A stretch of DNA of 64,000 bases from Melastoma dodecandrum (taxonomy: Eukaryota; Streptophyta; Magnoliopsida; Myrtales; Melastomataceae), in NCBI GenBank assembly GCA_029817715.1, contig JARUPY010000465.1, forward strand, positions 3,647,501 to 3,711,500, written 5' to 3'. Numbering within the stretch: the first letter of the stretch is position 1; every line of letters begins with the position of its first letter. The notes beneath the pieces are model-generated. The model made no database searches. It was not told the origin of the DNA and was given only the letters and a program-made list of their open reading frames with translations. Positions 12,547-27,377 of the stretch are shown here, piece after piece. A program made the position numbers and the translations under genes.

Positions 12547-13762
12547 GCAAAGGCCTTGCCCAGGGCCCTCATGATTAATCCCATTTATCAATGTGGGGGG
12601 TGGGATGGCTTGTGGCTGTTCCGTTCGGCCGCCAAAATAAAGGGCACAAATAGATGCATGAAGAGGTCGCCAATGTGTGTCATTGGTGATCAGGATTAAG
12701 AGAGGGGGGGGGGGGGGGGGAGGGGGGAATGGATCAAGATAGGTGGATTAATAATCAACTGCCCAGCTGATGATCTGTTATTTATTTCTTTATTTTTTTG
12801 AAAATTCTCCAGAGAACCAGAGTAGCCCTCATTCTTTACTAAGGTCAGATATCATTTGCAAGTGTAATTCATTTTCCCAAATGCTGTAAGCATGAAAAAA
12901 AAAACAGGAGTAACATTTTGGTCCTTTTTCAATAAATCTCCCTCTTTTAGCTCTGGATTTCATCCATCCAGGATGTATTTGGTTGACGAATGTGACTTGG
13001 GTTTCTAGATTTGCTTTAGAATAGCCCCTATTTGACCAGCAATAGAGTTTTCCAATTTGGTCAATTGGGCTCAATTTGGGGTAGGCCCAAACCTCAACAT
13101 CACTCGTGTGATATTTCGGGTAAAGCCTTAATTGTTCACTGAACCATACCATAAATTAATTACTGATTCCAGGAGCTTATGCCTAAAATAATGCCGGAGC
13201 TTTTGGAGTTGAAATCCGCGGCATCCTAATCTCTTTGACTGTCGAGGAAGCAGCCAACAAGATATCATTGACGGGGGAACCCAAATTGCCAGGGATGCAC
13301 GAGAGAATGGTCGGCCAATAATGGCCACGTCCACACGTCTTGCCCCATCATCTATAATCATGATGCCCCCCACCCCCCTCCTCTATGCCATTGCCAAAAT
13401 CCATACTCCCTTAAAAATCTTAATTTTATTTAATTATTTAAAAAAAAAGGAGTTCGGCAGAAAGAACGACAAATTGATCCCCTAATCCAACGGTCCTGAT
13501 TGGACGAACAAAACCATCCCCAATCTACCTCCACCCTATTCCGCTGGGCTGTCATCCACAGGAGAACGTCTCCCTCCTATCTCTCTCTCTCTCCATTCCT
13601 TTTTTACCCTTTTTTTCTTCTGACCAATAATCACATGCTCACGAGTAGGACCAAAAAAAAAGGCCGGAAAAGAAAACAAACACGAAAAACTTCCCCCCGG
13701 GATCGATCCACTTTGCCTCCGAACCCTATCGACCGACGGATCGGACTCCAATCGGGAGAGAG
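12547..13762. other. Intergenic region; 14-3-3 promoter at its right end
   Basis: Holds a 17-nt G run (12,704-12,720) and otherwise unique AT-rich sequence. About 13,500-13,760 is CT-rich and likely contains the leader of the 14-3-3 gene. No other gene was seen. Confidence 0.4.
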
Positions 13763-15330
<1,568 letters not shown>

Positions 15331-16375
15331 TATTCGATATGCTGATGGGCAATGATGCACTGTACTTCTAATATATGTTCTTAAGTTGTAGGGATGATAT
15401 GCTTTGCTCAAATTTATATGCCTCCGTGCTTTAGCCACTGCATGGGGAGAGGACTGACCGTGGTGGGTCTAGCTTTGGTCTTTATTTTCTAAGCTTTATG
15501 TGGTTGCTTTTTTATCATTTGGTTATGTTTCTGTTGGAGGATGCACTGGTCTTACTCTTCTATATATTGGAGAAACTTGATGCATCGATTCCTGGGTTGA
15601 TATTCACGAGCTTTTTATCTCCATCTTGTGATATAGAGACTCTCGGTGCTTTCTTTCACTTCGCAAAGTACTGAATTTGCTGTGTTTGGGAGCGAAGGAA
15701 AACAAGAGTGGACCCTCGTCCCCCTTCGCAGTTTTCTTCTGTCCTGACCTTTTTCTATCCTTACCTAAACAAAAAGAAGTTTTTGAGAATCTGAACTACC
15801 CCTGCCTGCCTTTGTCTGACGAGTTTCCACCAGATGTTTTTCTTCTTCTGAAAACTGGTTGTAAGACTTGCTTGATAGTGGCAGATTAACACTAACCAGG
15901 TGTTAACACAACCATACCCAAACTACTCATCGTCAGTCAATGCTTCTAGAAACTCTAGTGGAAAGTACTAATGAAAGAATTCTCTAATTGTCGTGGTTAG
16001 AATAGAAGACATAACTAAAGTTTTTGCTATCACGATTGGTCAAAGAAACAAATACATGGTATTAATATCTGATTTTTCGCACATTCTTATTTAAAAAAAA
16101 AAATGAAACCGGAATAGAGAAAAAGAAATGATTTGTCGAGCAAATGAAGCATTTTCTCGTAACAAGTGCCTTTTAATGAAAGGCGTGTAAACCAAATATC
16201 GCACCAGAGATAGATAGGCATATTTTTATGTCATTATTATTTTACTCCGACAATTCCCCGTCGCCGTGAAACAGTCAAAAAGTAAACCCTAAAACCGACC
16301 GACCAACCAGCCAACCTCGGCTTCCCAAACAACCTTTCTGCTTCTGCCGGGGGGCGGCCTTTGGAGAACACGGCG
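15331..16375. other. Intergenic: 14-3-3 3' region and COX6B promoter
   Basis: About 15,331-15,650 is probably 3' UTR. The rest is unique AT-rich DNA with no gene seen. Confidence 0.4.
16284..16294 (+). promoter_or_regulatory. Telo-box (AAACCCTAAAA) upstream of COX6B
   Basis: A telo-box about 85 nt before the COX6B start codon. Telo-boxes are common in promoters of plant respiratory-chain and ribosomal genes, so the placement fits a housekeeping mitochondrial gene. Confidence 0.55.
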
Positions 16376-18072
16376 ATGGCGGAAGCTCACAGCGACAAGG
16401 TCTCTTCCTTGGCCGAGGTACTCTTCTCCATCCTTTCCCCCCTCTCTATCCCCTCGTGGATCTCGGCGGTTTGTTATCGAATGTTGGGGGATCCCTCTCT
16501 TTTGTTTGTTCATTTTTGTGATCCCGAGTGGTGAATTGTTGTTGGGTCGGTTTTGGTTTCTGGGAATCTCGTGCGTCAGCGATTCGAGTTTGGATCTTGT
16601 TCTGTTTGCTTCGTCGGTGAGTGAATTACTGCTTCTTGCCCTGCCTATGGGATGGATTTTTCCGAATCGATGGTGACGGAAGGTGGAATTTCAATTATAA
16701 TTAGGATCTTTCGAGTTTTAGTTTTGTTTGAGATGTTTTGATGGGTAATTGGCCTGTAATTATGGCGACGGAGTAGTTCCATGAGGGAAATCTATGGGTC
16801 CTGATTGTTTGAATAAAAGGGGGGCTTCTGATTGTCGCTGCCTTCTGTGGAAAATGTGAATTATTGGGTTGTCCATTAGTTCTTTTGACGTTGATAAGAA
16901 TTATATAATTCATGATCGATGGATAAAGGTGGATTGATGAGGAATATAGTGCTTTAAAACCGTTCTTTCTTATGTATGCTGCTTGAAGCTTATGGTATAT
17001 AGATTTATGATCATGTGTTCAGTGACCTTGTAATTTGTCTTTTCAAATGTTCTGGACTCATGTTATATGCAATTGTCTCATGTGGACATTTGGTTAGGGA
17101 CTATTGTATGGTTCCGGCATCTGTATAGATGCTTGATAGTTGGATTGAGCTATTGGTGATGGAGTAGTTTTTGGTTGCAGCAATATCTGCTCCCTGGCGG
17201 AGAAGAAAAACCTGCTGAAGTCAAGGTTGTTGAGCCTGTGAAAGCTGCTGCTGAGGAAGTTGAGGAGAAAGTTGAGGAAGCATCTGATTCAGTTGCTGAA
17301 GTTGTCTCCTCAGCTGTCGAAGCAGCAAGTGATTCTGTTGCTTCTAGTGCATCAACAGAAAACACTGAGGAGGTTGATGCTGCTCCTGCCTCTGAGGAAA
17401 CCAAAGGAACTAATGAAGAAGACAACTCCAGTACTGAAGAGGCTGCCGAAGAGACGCCTGAGATAAAGGTTTGGTCTAGTAACATTTCAATTAACAATGA
17501 ATGGTTGATTGTATCTTCTAATGCTTTTCTACTCCTGGATATTCCCTTTTCAGCTGGAGACTGCACCAGCAGATTTCCGTTTCCCTACTACTAATCAAAC
17601 CAGACATTGCTTTACTCGATACATTGAGTATCACCGGTATGCAGGCCTTGGTTGTAAATTACTGGAGGAGCTTGCTCATGTTTCTTGCTCTTACTCATCT
17701 TTATGATTTGGGAATTGTTTTCTGCGATAATTTCAGCTGCATTGCTGCTAAGGGTGAAGATGCACAGGAGTGTCAAAAGTTTGCAAAATATTACAGAGCC
17801 CTTTGCCCGGGTGAATGGGTATGAAGCTTCTTTCTTATGTCATGATGACAATTTTCCTTCATCATTCTTTTTGTTTTCTTACTTGTCATGCGAAATATTA
17901 CCGAGCCCCTTGGTCATTTCTTTGTGGTTGTGGTTACTCAACAGTCAGCTTTAGGTGTATCAAATTGGGTAGATTTTCACTATTATGCTCATCTGAATTT
18001 GCAATTGTCTTGGATCAGGTTGATCGATGGAACGAGCAAAGGGAGAATGGTACCTTCCCAGGTCCTCTGTAG
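16376..18072 (+). CDS. COX6B: Cytochrome c oxidase subunit 6b (plant form with acidic N-terminal extension)
   Basis: Nuclear-encoded subunit of mitochondrial complex IV, facing the intermembrane space at the dimer interface. Five in-phase exons: 16,376-16,417, 17,181-17,468, 17,554-17,636, 17,737-17,818 and 18,019-18,072, giving 182 residues. Residues 1-110 form an acidic Glu/Ala/Val-rich extension (repeats such as AAEEVEEKVEEASDSVAEVV) as in Arabidopsis COX6b-1. The core starts near LETAPADFRFPTTNQTRHCF. The cysteine pairs are CX9C (CFTRYIEYHRC) and CX10C (CQKFAKYYRALC), the pattern used by the Mia40 import route. It ends with WVDRWNEQRENGTFPGPL, near-universal for COX6B. No lesions. Converges on the O-fucosyltransferase relic. 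Confidence 0.96.
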
Positions 18073-18699
18073 AGCGGTCGTGCATGCACTACGAGCTTCA
18101 TGGAGTCTTGAGTTCCCATCACTTCTGTACCTGTTTCAACCTTAATGCTGCGAGAGACGGGCAGATATCTTTGCAAAGAGAGAGACTAAAACTCTTCAGG
18201 GAGGATTTCGTCACAGTTTTTATGAGCTAATAAAAGGATATTTTCTGCCTGTCGTCTTCAATTTGATCATTGCAGGAACAGGATTATTATTACACATACT
18301 ATCTCATGAACGTTTTTTGTTCTCAGTGGCATTTGCTTGCTCATCTTTTTGACCACCTATGGCAGGTTATATAAGCACTAGAAGGCCTTTTTTTATAGCA
18401 ATATGAACCTTTATTGATGTTTTAAAAGCACAAATTCCGATGTACAAAACAATAATCCTTAAACTTTGCCACTAACTAAACCTAGAAATTATAAAAGACA
18501 ACTCTTCAAATTATCCCCTCAGAAATATACTAAATGAATCTACAGTGCCGTCTCCGTCAGCTTTCCTAGAACCTATCTACATTTCGTCGGATGCCAAAAG
18601 GTTAAATGCAACTTCCCTGCACACACCGAACTTCCACTACCGGTGTTAAAATGGTCCCATAAAGGAGGAATGAATTTCTCGGGACTTCAAACTTCAAAT
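18073..18699. other. Convergent 3' region between COX6B and the O-fucosyltransferase relic
   Basis: Contains likely 3' UTRs of both convergent genes; nothing else recognised. Confidence 0.4.
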
Positions 18700-21600
18700 T
18701 TACACAACAGATGATGAGCTGGGCGAGGGCGGTGGTTGTCTGTGGCAGACACAGTCCAGTAGGGGGTTTACATAGAAGGATTCCTCCGAACGAAATCGGT
18801 CCATGCCCTTCGTTCCTGTGATTGGACCCTTCCTCTTCCGAGGTGACCCTTGCCTGGAACTCACAAGAAAGGCAATTGCTTTCCATTTAGTTGAGTAGAA
18901 CCAACATACCAGATGAAGATTATGGACTCATTTGATGTGCCAAAGACTAAGCCTTACTGTTAGTAGATAATTACACATTTCCACAGATATTAAGTCCCAT
19001 TCAACTGTTCAGCAACTACCTACTCGTGGAACCTAGCAAGAACGATTGATTAAAACACAGGCCATACCTTCTCTTGTGCAGTTCAATGACTCTCATCGAC
19101 AATCTTTTTCCTTCCGTCATGGTACCTCTATCAATCTTATCAAAGAGACTAACCAGAGCTTTCCTGGCATGGAGATAAGGACAACCCAAGAAAGCAAAAC
19201 CCAAGTCAGAAAGGGAAGAAAGGACTAATGAGAATTGCAGCTGTTTTACCTATCAGGAGAAATGGTTTTCCGATGTCCAAGAAAGCGACGGTGACCTTCA
19301 ACAGCCCTGGCCATGTTTCCAGAGTAGGATGGAATAAAAGCATCACTCTCCACAGATGCAATGTAGTCAAGGGCAGCCATCTGAGAAGCATGATTAACGA
19401 AGGGCTCAAGCTCTTCAGCTGAGAGCAAGGTTTCCTACAGAAAGAATATCAGCATTAGTAACAACCAGATCCAAACTAGAGCAGGAAGATATCCGCGGGC
19501 ATGGACGTTTCCCTGAAAAGTCTACCTTGCTCATGAGAAAAGGAAATCGAGATCTCAGATCAGCCATACGAGATTCACCTCCATATATCTCTCCAGAAGC
19601 AATGTATATGGGTGTGTTACGTGGATAGCCAAGAGCTTTAAGAAAGATCCCAACCTCCTTTGGAGTTAAAGGACAATAGCCTTTAGCTCTCTGCTCCATG
19701 GAATCAATCTCCTTTACCTTCCAGTGGGAAGTATTTTCTCTGTGGGATAGGTCACAAGACGGCAACAACATCGTTTACAGACTTCTTTTCTTGGTGGAAA
19801 TTCACAGAAACCCTAACAGGATCCCCAAAAACAGAGTTTGTACAAGGATCAAACACCTGATAATCCTCAACTCATCAGCTTCAGCTGCAGATAGATCGTG
19901 CGTGCATCCACTGAAGGCCAACATGTCCTTTTCATTCCGCAGATGAAGTGCAATGTAGGAACCATAGGCTCTCATTCTAGAAACTAACTCCTACAACAAT
20001 GGCCACAAACCATTAAATGTTATAATAGAAGATGTTAAACAAGTGATAAGAAAGTTTTTCGATGTTGTTGCTTACTTTTCCCAAAGCTTCAATTTGTGGC
20101 GCAAAGCGTAGCGCCTCATAACAAGCCCTGCAACGGAGTTTTTGAATGTCTGGCGGAAGGTTGTTATTGGCTAAACGAGAATCTGATTTTGCTGCTTGTA
20201 TTACCTATCCTCATCATTCATCACAAAGGCACTTCAAAACAGAGTTTATGCTTCCAAATGCATATGTATTACATTACAATTCATGCCAACATACTTTATA
20301 CTCTTCCCACAGGCTTCCAATCTCTTCCTGGTAATAATCCATGCCAGACCAACTTCTGAAATGCTTAACCGCTTTTGTGGTAGTTGCCAGTTATTTTGGA
20401 AGCTTTCTTATTATTTTGACATCATTAGCTAATGCATTTATGAAGTTTTCTTCATCAAAGACGTTGGAGAAGTTGCCGCAGATACAGGAGTCGATGTTCT
20501 TAGAAAGGAACCACAAAGGTTTTGAGGTGGAAATACCATCTATGAAAGGGAAAAAAGCACCTGGTATCTTGCCAAAAGGACCTTCTATCAAGCTCCGGAA
20601 CAACAAGAGTAGCATTGATAACTCGAGCTATAGCTACCATGTCACATATCTGCATTTGTAGAGATGAAGCATCCATTGAACAGTTACCGGAATCAATCAA
20701 GCAGCAAGACATTAGTCTACCACATAAATAGTAAAGAGACCACATACCCCAGTTCTCATCTGATTCAGTCCACCATTAGTATGAACAAGAAGATAACCCC
20801 TCGACTGGCCTGGGGCTGAACAACCAGTACTAGTAAAAATATAACATTAGCAAGCACATTTCTTTGAATAAACTATGAAAGAATGCAGTTAAATTACCTG
20901 TATAGTTGGGGTAAGGTTCAATACACGGCACATAATCACAATTTGAAGGTGACTTCCAGAGTTTACTATACTCGGAACTCTGTTTCAACCCATCCAGCTG
21001 TCAATAAAGATAAGGGCACACATTGAAAGATCATTCACTGCTCTGCATAACTGCTAAACTAACTTTACTTAAAATAGTAACTGTGAGACCCTTCCCAACA
21101 GATAAAAATTTTAATTTTTAGTAGTTTGCTGCCCCTGAAATTGCCAGGAATCACTTCCCCCTCACTATCCAGATTTAGCAACCAACCAATTTATAGACAA
21201 CTGACCAACCCAATTTTAAAACACCTACCTTGTGAGAGGAAACTAGAGCTTTCGACTGTGGCTGCACAATCTCACGCTTCCAGCTGTGTTCAATCCCTGA
21301 TACCTGGAAAGTCACTTCATTCTGCAAAATCGAACATGATTACAACAAAGAAATTAACAACGCAGCGAGATTATTCAGCAAGAAACGGAAGGCTAAAGCA
21401 ATTTTGATTTTGGGAAAACATCAAGTCAAACACATGAATCGCATGAAAGACCCAGTCAATATCAGCAGTCAAGCCGACGTGCTGTATCAAAATCCACCTC
21501 CACCACACGAGATTAGTCAACTCTGCAATCCGCACGATACAGCAGTACCATAAACGATCAGAGTCAAATCTCCACCAACGACTCCAATCCTCACCAAATG

Positions 21601-21926
21601 ACACCAACAAAAAAAAAAAAACCACTCCGATCACCACCAATCCAATCGAAGCACAAAAAAGAAAAGAAAGAAAAGAGAAACAGCCATCGATCAAAGTAGA
21701 TATAAAATCGAAAACCGGACGCCACGTAAAAACACGAGAGATTCCAACGGCATCCGAAAGAAAATGCGGGTCCGAGAGATCAACCGACCGAGGGGAGCTT
21801 GCGGGAACCGTCGAAGCGGAGGTGAACGGACAACAACGCGAGGAGGGAGAGGACGCACAGGGCGCACTTCAGCAGGTCCTGGAGAACAACCAGGACATTC
21901 CTCCGCCGCCACCGCGAAACCACCAT
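18700..21926 (-). pseudogene. Protein O-fucosyltransferase-like (GDP-fucose O-FucT family), disrupted
   Basis: Plant O-FucT family: type II Golgi membrane proteins. Exons in gene order: 21,926-21,789 (membrane anchor, NVLVVLQDLLKCALCVLSLL), 21,321-21,229, 20,997-20,898, 20,815-20,748, 20,649-20,561, 20,475-20,295, 20,204-20,076, 19,990-19,857, 19,739-19,526, 19,434-19,250, 19,163-19,068 and 18,853-18,700. All phases fit and total 527 codons. Family marks are HTNGGLNQMRTG with [33 protein letters not shown], and ASGEIYGGESRMADLRSRFP, then [19 protein letters not shown]. Two lesions: the exon 6 acceptor reads GG instead of AG (20,477-20,476), and codon 191 is TAA (20,393-20,391) within RKLPK-stop-LATTTKAVKHFRSW. 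Everything after the stop is still well conserved, so decay is recent, or the stop is an error or an allele. Exon 1 and the ATG are less certain. Confidence 0.85.
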
Positions 21927-23653
21927 CGATAGTTGATTCCCCACACGGCAAGGAATATATCCCCGATCGGACGGCCGCTCCTCGGTCTTATCGTTGCCGT
22001 TGCCACAGCAGCGTCAGCCACCATGTGAGGCTAACTTGGCAGCGCAGGGACGGGATTCGATGTTCCTTTCGTCGTCCAACGGGTTTATAGGTTTGGCCCT
22101 AGGGAAGGCCAAGTACTGAGAGACTGACCGGAATTCCCTTTCCCGCTCTTCCGACTCCTCCTTGCTTAATTAATTAATATCCAGATTATCTTTCTCACCG
22201 TTTTCTATTTTCGAGTTTTATTTTAATAAGCTTTAATTTCGCACGATATTTTACACAATTGTATTTTTTCAATTGACGTTAAAAATTTAATGTTAAAAAT
22301 ATCAAACTTGCTACCTGTTTAAAGAGTTCGTCGAAACAAAATAACGAATTTAACGTAAGAAAAAAATATAAAAATAACATATATTTTTTTATTTTTTTAT
22401 TATGTTAAATTATCATCTATTCACAAAAACACACTGTGTGTTTTTTTTTTTTAAATTATTAGAATAAAGTCGATCATTGTTCAATTAAAAAGTATAGTAT
22501 CAAAAACCAATAAATAAATAAATGAAACATGTGATAATTGAATCGAAATAATACAAATCCTTTATATCGTCGTATAGATTTTAAAAAGTAACTCGTGGGA
22601 ACACTAAATTCAAGAGCCCCACGTGCATTTGATCGGTCGTCTCCTCACGAATTTATAAATAAAAAGAATGGTCAAAGATATAATCTCCGTGCCCGGTGAA
22701 CAACAAACACGTGCCGGGGACTCTCCAAATTAATTCTTCCCCGAAGAAACGCATGCGCGTGATTGTGGAATCCCTAACTCCCTCAAAAATGACCGACTTT
22801 TGCTATTATTTTAATCCGTGGGTATAGAAGAATAGTCCCGGTAATTAATTTCCAAAGCATCGGAACGTGGAAGAGTTGTACTCAAACTTGGCCAAAGAAG
22901 CACCCCACCCCGTAAGAAAACAACAGGAAGGAAAGTGGGGCGATCCTTCTCCTCCTTGCATCTGATTTCCCTTTTCTAACCTTTTTACCCAAGGTTTTCT
23001 TTTATGGCGGCACCAGCCGGCAAGGATTATTAAGTTATGACCAGTAAACTTACTTTGGTAACACAAGTTTGCAAGGATCTCTATAGATATCCGATAGAAA
23101 GCATTTTGGATAACTCCCACTACTCTTAATTAGATAAAAGGGGGAAAAAAAAAACTCCACTTAACTTAGTAAAAATACTTCCCGATATGGGAAAAAATGT
23201 CCAAAACTGTTTAACCCTTTTCCCCCAAATTTCGGATCATTCATCGAGAATTTTTACCCATTTACTATGAATAAATAAATAAAGTAAAGAAGAATGCATA
23301 ATACTGAGCATAATTATTTGCTATTGTTATATTTTTCTCCATAAAATAATTCGTACAAAATAATTAAAATTTCCTTTTGCCCAATATATTTTACAAGTGC
23401 AGAAGAGAATATGATAGGATCCATCTCCTTGGATGTTTTATCCAGCCCTAATTCCTAAAAAAAAACCTATGAAAAAATAATACCCAAAAAGGAAAAGATC
23501 GAATTGGATCAATCGCACCCCAGATCAACCCTCCACAATGAACAAATCGATTCCCATAAGAACTTTTAGAAAAAAAAAAATGAAATGAATTCTAAGAGAC
23601 TAAAGAATTTGTTTGTTCCCCATGCATGCATGCAACACTTCATCTTCTTTTTT
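21927..23653. other. Intergenic, AT-rich
   Basis: Upstream region of the O-fucosyltransferase relic. About 22,150-22,560 is very AT-rich. A CACGTG G-box lies near 22,620. No gene or transposon ends were recognised. Confidence 0.4.
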
Positions 23654-24223
23654 TTACGTGGTCACCGTCTCCCTAACAGTGACCGACCCGGAACGTTTCA
23701 AACCCTTATCGTTATCATCGGTTTCCCTCCCCTTCTTCCTCCTCCTGTTCACCAGTAGCTTCGACCAAAACCCTCTCGATTCCTTCCCCTTCCCGTTCTT
23801 CTTCTTATTTTTCTTCTCGTCCTCCCCCGCCTTGTCGACCTTTGGCACGGCTTCCGTTGCCATGGACCTGCTCTTCTTAAGACCCGCCACATCCCTTCCC
23901 CCGCCGAAGAACAACGCCGACAACATCAGCGGTCCCGACCTGGCCTCGTCGGCGAGCCTACCCCCGTGACGAGGCCTCCGAGACGGAGAAGGGCAGTAGG
24001 AAGACTCCGAGGACGAGTAGTACGTGGAGACGGAGGAGGGGGAGGACGATGAGGCGGAGCGGGCCATCCGGTAAGAGGGTTTCTTACCGTAGGAGGATGA
24101 AGAGGATAACCGGGAGAGACGCTCGACGAGGCAGAGGGAGCAGACGCCTGGGGACTGGTGGTGCCAGGGGTGCTTCCTGCAGCGGCCGAGCGCTGCGTCC
24201 CTCGATCTCCTGACATCTGCCAT
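23654..24223 (-). CDS. Small basic plant protein with an OCTOPUS-like Cys motif, function unknown
   Basis: Single-exon gene of 189 residues. I chose ATG 24,223 (MADVRRSRDAALGRC) over one 12 codons upstream because conservation-like sequence begins here. Residues ~15-40 read CRKHPWHHQSPGVCSLCLVERLSRL, interrupted here only by prose rules: a C-x3-H, CxxC and ERLSRL arrangement that recalls the N-terminal motif of OCTOPUS/DUF740 proteins. The middle is Ser/Tyr-rich, and residues 140-175 are strongly basic (KKNKKKNGKGK, NRRRKKGRE). There is no signal peptide or membrane segment. Similar short proteins exist in many plants, to my knowledge without assigned function. It sits intact between two decayed genes. 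Confidence 0.75.
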   Translation of the reverse strand: MADVRRSRDAALGRCRKHPWHHQSPGVCSLCLVERLSRLSSSSSYGKKPSYRMARSASSSSPSSVSTYYSSSESSYCPSPSRRPRHGGRLADEARSGPLMLSALFFGGGRDVAGLKKSRSMATEAVPKVDKAGEDEKKNKKKNGKGKESRGFWSKLLVNRRRKKGRETDDNDKGLKRSGSVTVRETVTT

Positions 24224-27200
24224 ATGGGTTTGTGTGTGTGTTTTGGGGCGTGTTCTCAAAGTGTTCCTTCGAGTTTAGGTTTGTGAGGTTAGGACAGAAA
24301 ACGAAACAAGAAAGACTAGATTGTCATGTAAAGGATAGAAGTAATGAATGGCGGTGGGTGGGGGATGGGGGGGGTTTCCATGATGGTTCATGGGCAGCTT
24401 CCTCCGCTGCTTCTCTTCCTCCTTTTGCCTCTCTGGCCTTTTTTGACGGGTCAAGGAGGGGGGAAAACGTGATGGATGGCTGGGATTTAGGTATGGACAC
24501 GTGGATGGTTGAGATTGGGTCCAAGGGGAGATCCGCAGAGTGTGGGAGGGCTGCGTGCTTGTGTTGTGGAATAAAATCTTACAAGGGGAAGGCAGGACCC
24601 AGCTGCAGTGTGGACAAAATCAAACTAGCATCGCTTTCTTTAATTACTTTTTAAAAGGGATGAAGCGGAGACGGTTGAGACGAAGTCGGTGGACCGACGG
24701 GTCTGATTCTCTCTCATTTCGAATTTATTTGATTATGGTGAAGGGATTATTTAATGTTCCTTGTTCCGCGCTGGCTAACGTGTCGTTTAAGGGGTAAAGA
24801 GTACAGCACATCGGTGTTCCCTCTCTTTTTTTATGTATTTAATTTTAATGGGAAATTTCCAGCCTTTTGTTCCTATACGATGTAGCTGGATTTTTGGGCT
24901 TCATAGGAATGGGCCCAACAAGGGAAAAGAAAGGGCCCGTATTCAAGCAACAATGGTCCAACCCCCTCTTTCTCGTGTTTCTCCCCAAGTCAATAAATAT
25001 GCTGTCACTGTTCCTCTAAAATTAATTTTAATCTGACCTTTACAATTTTAAAGTGGTCCAAATATTTGACCAATCTATTAAACTTAAATTTATAATTGTG
25101 GCCGTCAAACAATAATTTGAAGGATGGAATAAACTGAAGAAATAAGTAACATAAATAAATAAAATTATATTCACGTGTACATAATGTCGCTTATTAACAT
25201 AGGCGAGGATCTCGCGTTTGAAAAATGGCCAAGTACCAGCAAGTCAATCCAAGCTAAAAATGAAATCTCGACATGAGCAATAAATTCAACATACACAACG
25301 GAAACTATAAAATCGGTCACCCAAATTCATAATAAGCTCATGTGTGCTTAAGCTTCCTGAAGGCTCATGATTTGTCTAAAGGGTTAGCAACCAAAACGAG
25401 GGCAAACTCAGTTACACGTCGGAAAAAGAAAAAATGTCGGCATGATATATAAGCCTACGCGGGCTACTCCCTCTATAGTCAATTGGTTTTAGAGCGGAAT
25501 CCATCGTACTTATATACTGAGCTTGATATTTGGGCCGATCCGATTTTACTAACAAGCTATAATGTCCTCGAGGCTTCATAAAAATATTACTTTTAAACCA
25601 TATTTTATCGGCCACAACAAGAGCCAATGACCATGGAATTCCTAGTTCAATTTGGCCGTGGGAGATGCTCATTTCAGTACGCCCACTTGGGAACATGTTC
25701 AAATTTCTTTAACCTAAAATATTCCTTATGATATAGGATATTAGGGACAGGAAGTTCAGACAACCCCATTTACCCTATCTCCATTGCATCAACGATGTTT
25801 GTGGGCATGTACTAATTTTAGTTAAGTATCTTCTCGACCTACATTTCTCCATTCTATATCTGAACTCAACCATACCCTTAGTTTCTAATTTGGAGCATCC
25901 TTGCATATGCTACCAAAATCACTCATGACCCTCGCTCCCATTGAATATGGTCTACGGGATATTCCTTAAGAAACTCTACATCATAAGTCTCGCCCCATGA
26001 GCTTATAACATCAGCTATAAAAATATTTGCCCATCAACATTCAATTGAAGGGCATAAAAATAAGATGAATTTTCTTTCATGTGTTTATAAAAGTATTTAT
26101 TATAACAACCAAACTCACCGTACCCTGTCGGCATCTATCTATTTGCGCACAAATATCGTTTTATCTACCTCAGTGAATCTAACCTTATCCACAACCACAA
26201 AAAAATACTCAAAATTTAGTGTAATTCATTTAATATGATTCCAGAGTAGCATGCCAAAAGTAAACTTCTTACACATTTCTTTGAAATGAAATCATACGTA
26301 AAATAACAAAATAATGATTATGGTTGGGAGCAAAATTCGACACTACATACTTCTTATACTCTCGGTTAAGCACAATAATATGTTCATCACAATTGCGCCT
26401 TATTTGTGTGTACTAGATTTTGTTGTCGTCGAATCTTGTTTATCTTCGGGAGACAGTCTTTGGCACAAAAGAACCTTCTCATAAGTGATAATGTATGACA
26501 TTTCACACTTACATATTCTTTTCAAGTTACTTCTTATAAAATTACTATTACTTCGGAATCAAATTCTTTTCCATTTGATGATACAATTTCCGCCGTAATC
26601 TAATGATTCTTCTCGCAAACTCATTAAACAAATCCGATTCCTACGCTTAAAGCCCAAATGAAATAAGCGATGTTGTTTTTATTGAAAGGAATTGATTTTT
26701 CTATTTAGAAAATAAATTATTGTTCCCGAATAATGTGAGAGATTAAAAACGAATACCCATTGTTGCCACTAGTTCGGCGAGTAGAAGTCACCGACACGCC
26801 CACCTTCCAATTTATCACCAAATTTAGAATTGTGCATGGAAAAACCTAATCTTGCTTAAAAAATAAACAAGAAATTACAAATGTCAATTTTGTCATTGGA
26901 ACTGGAAGCATAAAATGAAATAAAAAAATTTAACAAACGTCGATTTTATCCTTTGGAGACATAAAATGAAAGAATTAGTTGGAATTTGGCTTAACTTATT
27001 CGTAAGTATGACTTGAGTCTAAGCAACCATTTTTTTCTTTCCTCTTAAGACTGTCCCATTTACTAATCGCATTGGTAAAATGGGGAATTCGATAACCCTA
27101 GAGTTGTTAATGCGCTTGCTATTATTTTCGGTGGATTTATGTTTTTAGGAGAGAATTCGTGAAATATGATAAATAATTTCGAAATTTCGAAAATAATATG

Positions 27201-27377
27201 ATAAATAAATTTAAAATTTCGTAGGAAGCGTGGTTGTTGACACGGGATTGCGTTTTTTTTTTTATCATACTGGAAGCTCCCTTTGATGTTTTTATGTTCG
27301 AAAGAAACGTATTGCGGGTGTGATCGGGAATGAGACTGATGTTCAGAAAGTGGAATTGCGGAGCGTGAGGGCAAGAG
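24224..27377. other. Intergenic, AT-rich with repeat relics
   Basis: No coding exon recognised. The right-hand two thirds is diverged and AT-rich and may be old transposon sequence. The only piece that looks familiar is at about 25,420-25,690 (separate entry). Confidence 0.4.
25420..25690 (-). repeat. Possible relic of a dispersed plant repeat (LTR-like fragment)
   Basis: Read on the minus strand this contains a block with ACCAATTGACTATAGAGGGA followed by TATATATCATGCCGAC. Phrases like this are common in dispersed plant repeats near a 'CCAATTGG...ATGTGGGA' motif. No inverted or direct repeat ends were found, so class and boundaries are unknown. Confidence 0.25.
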
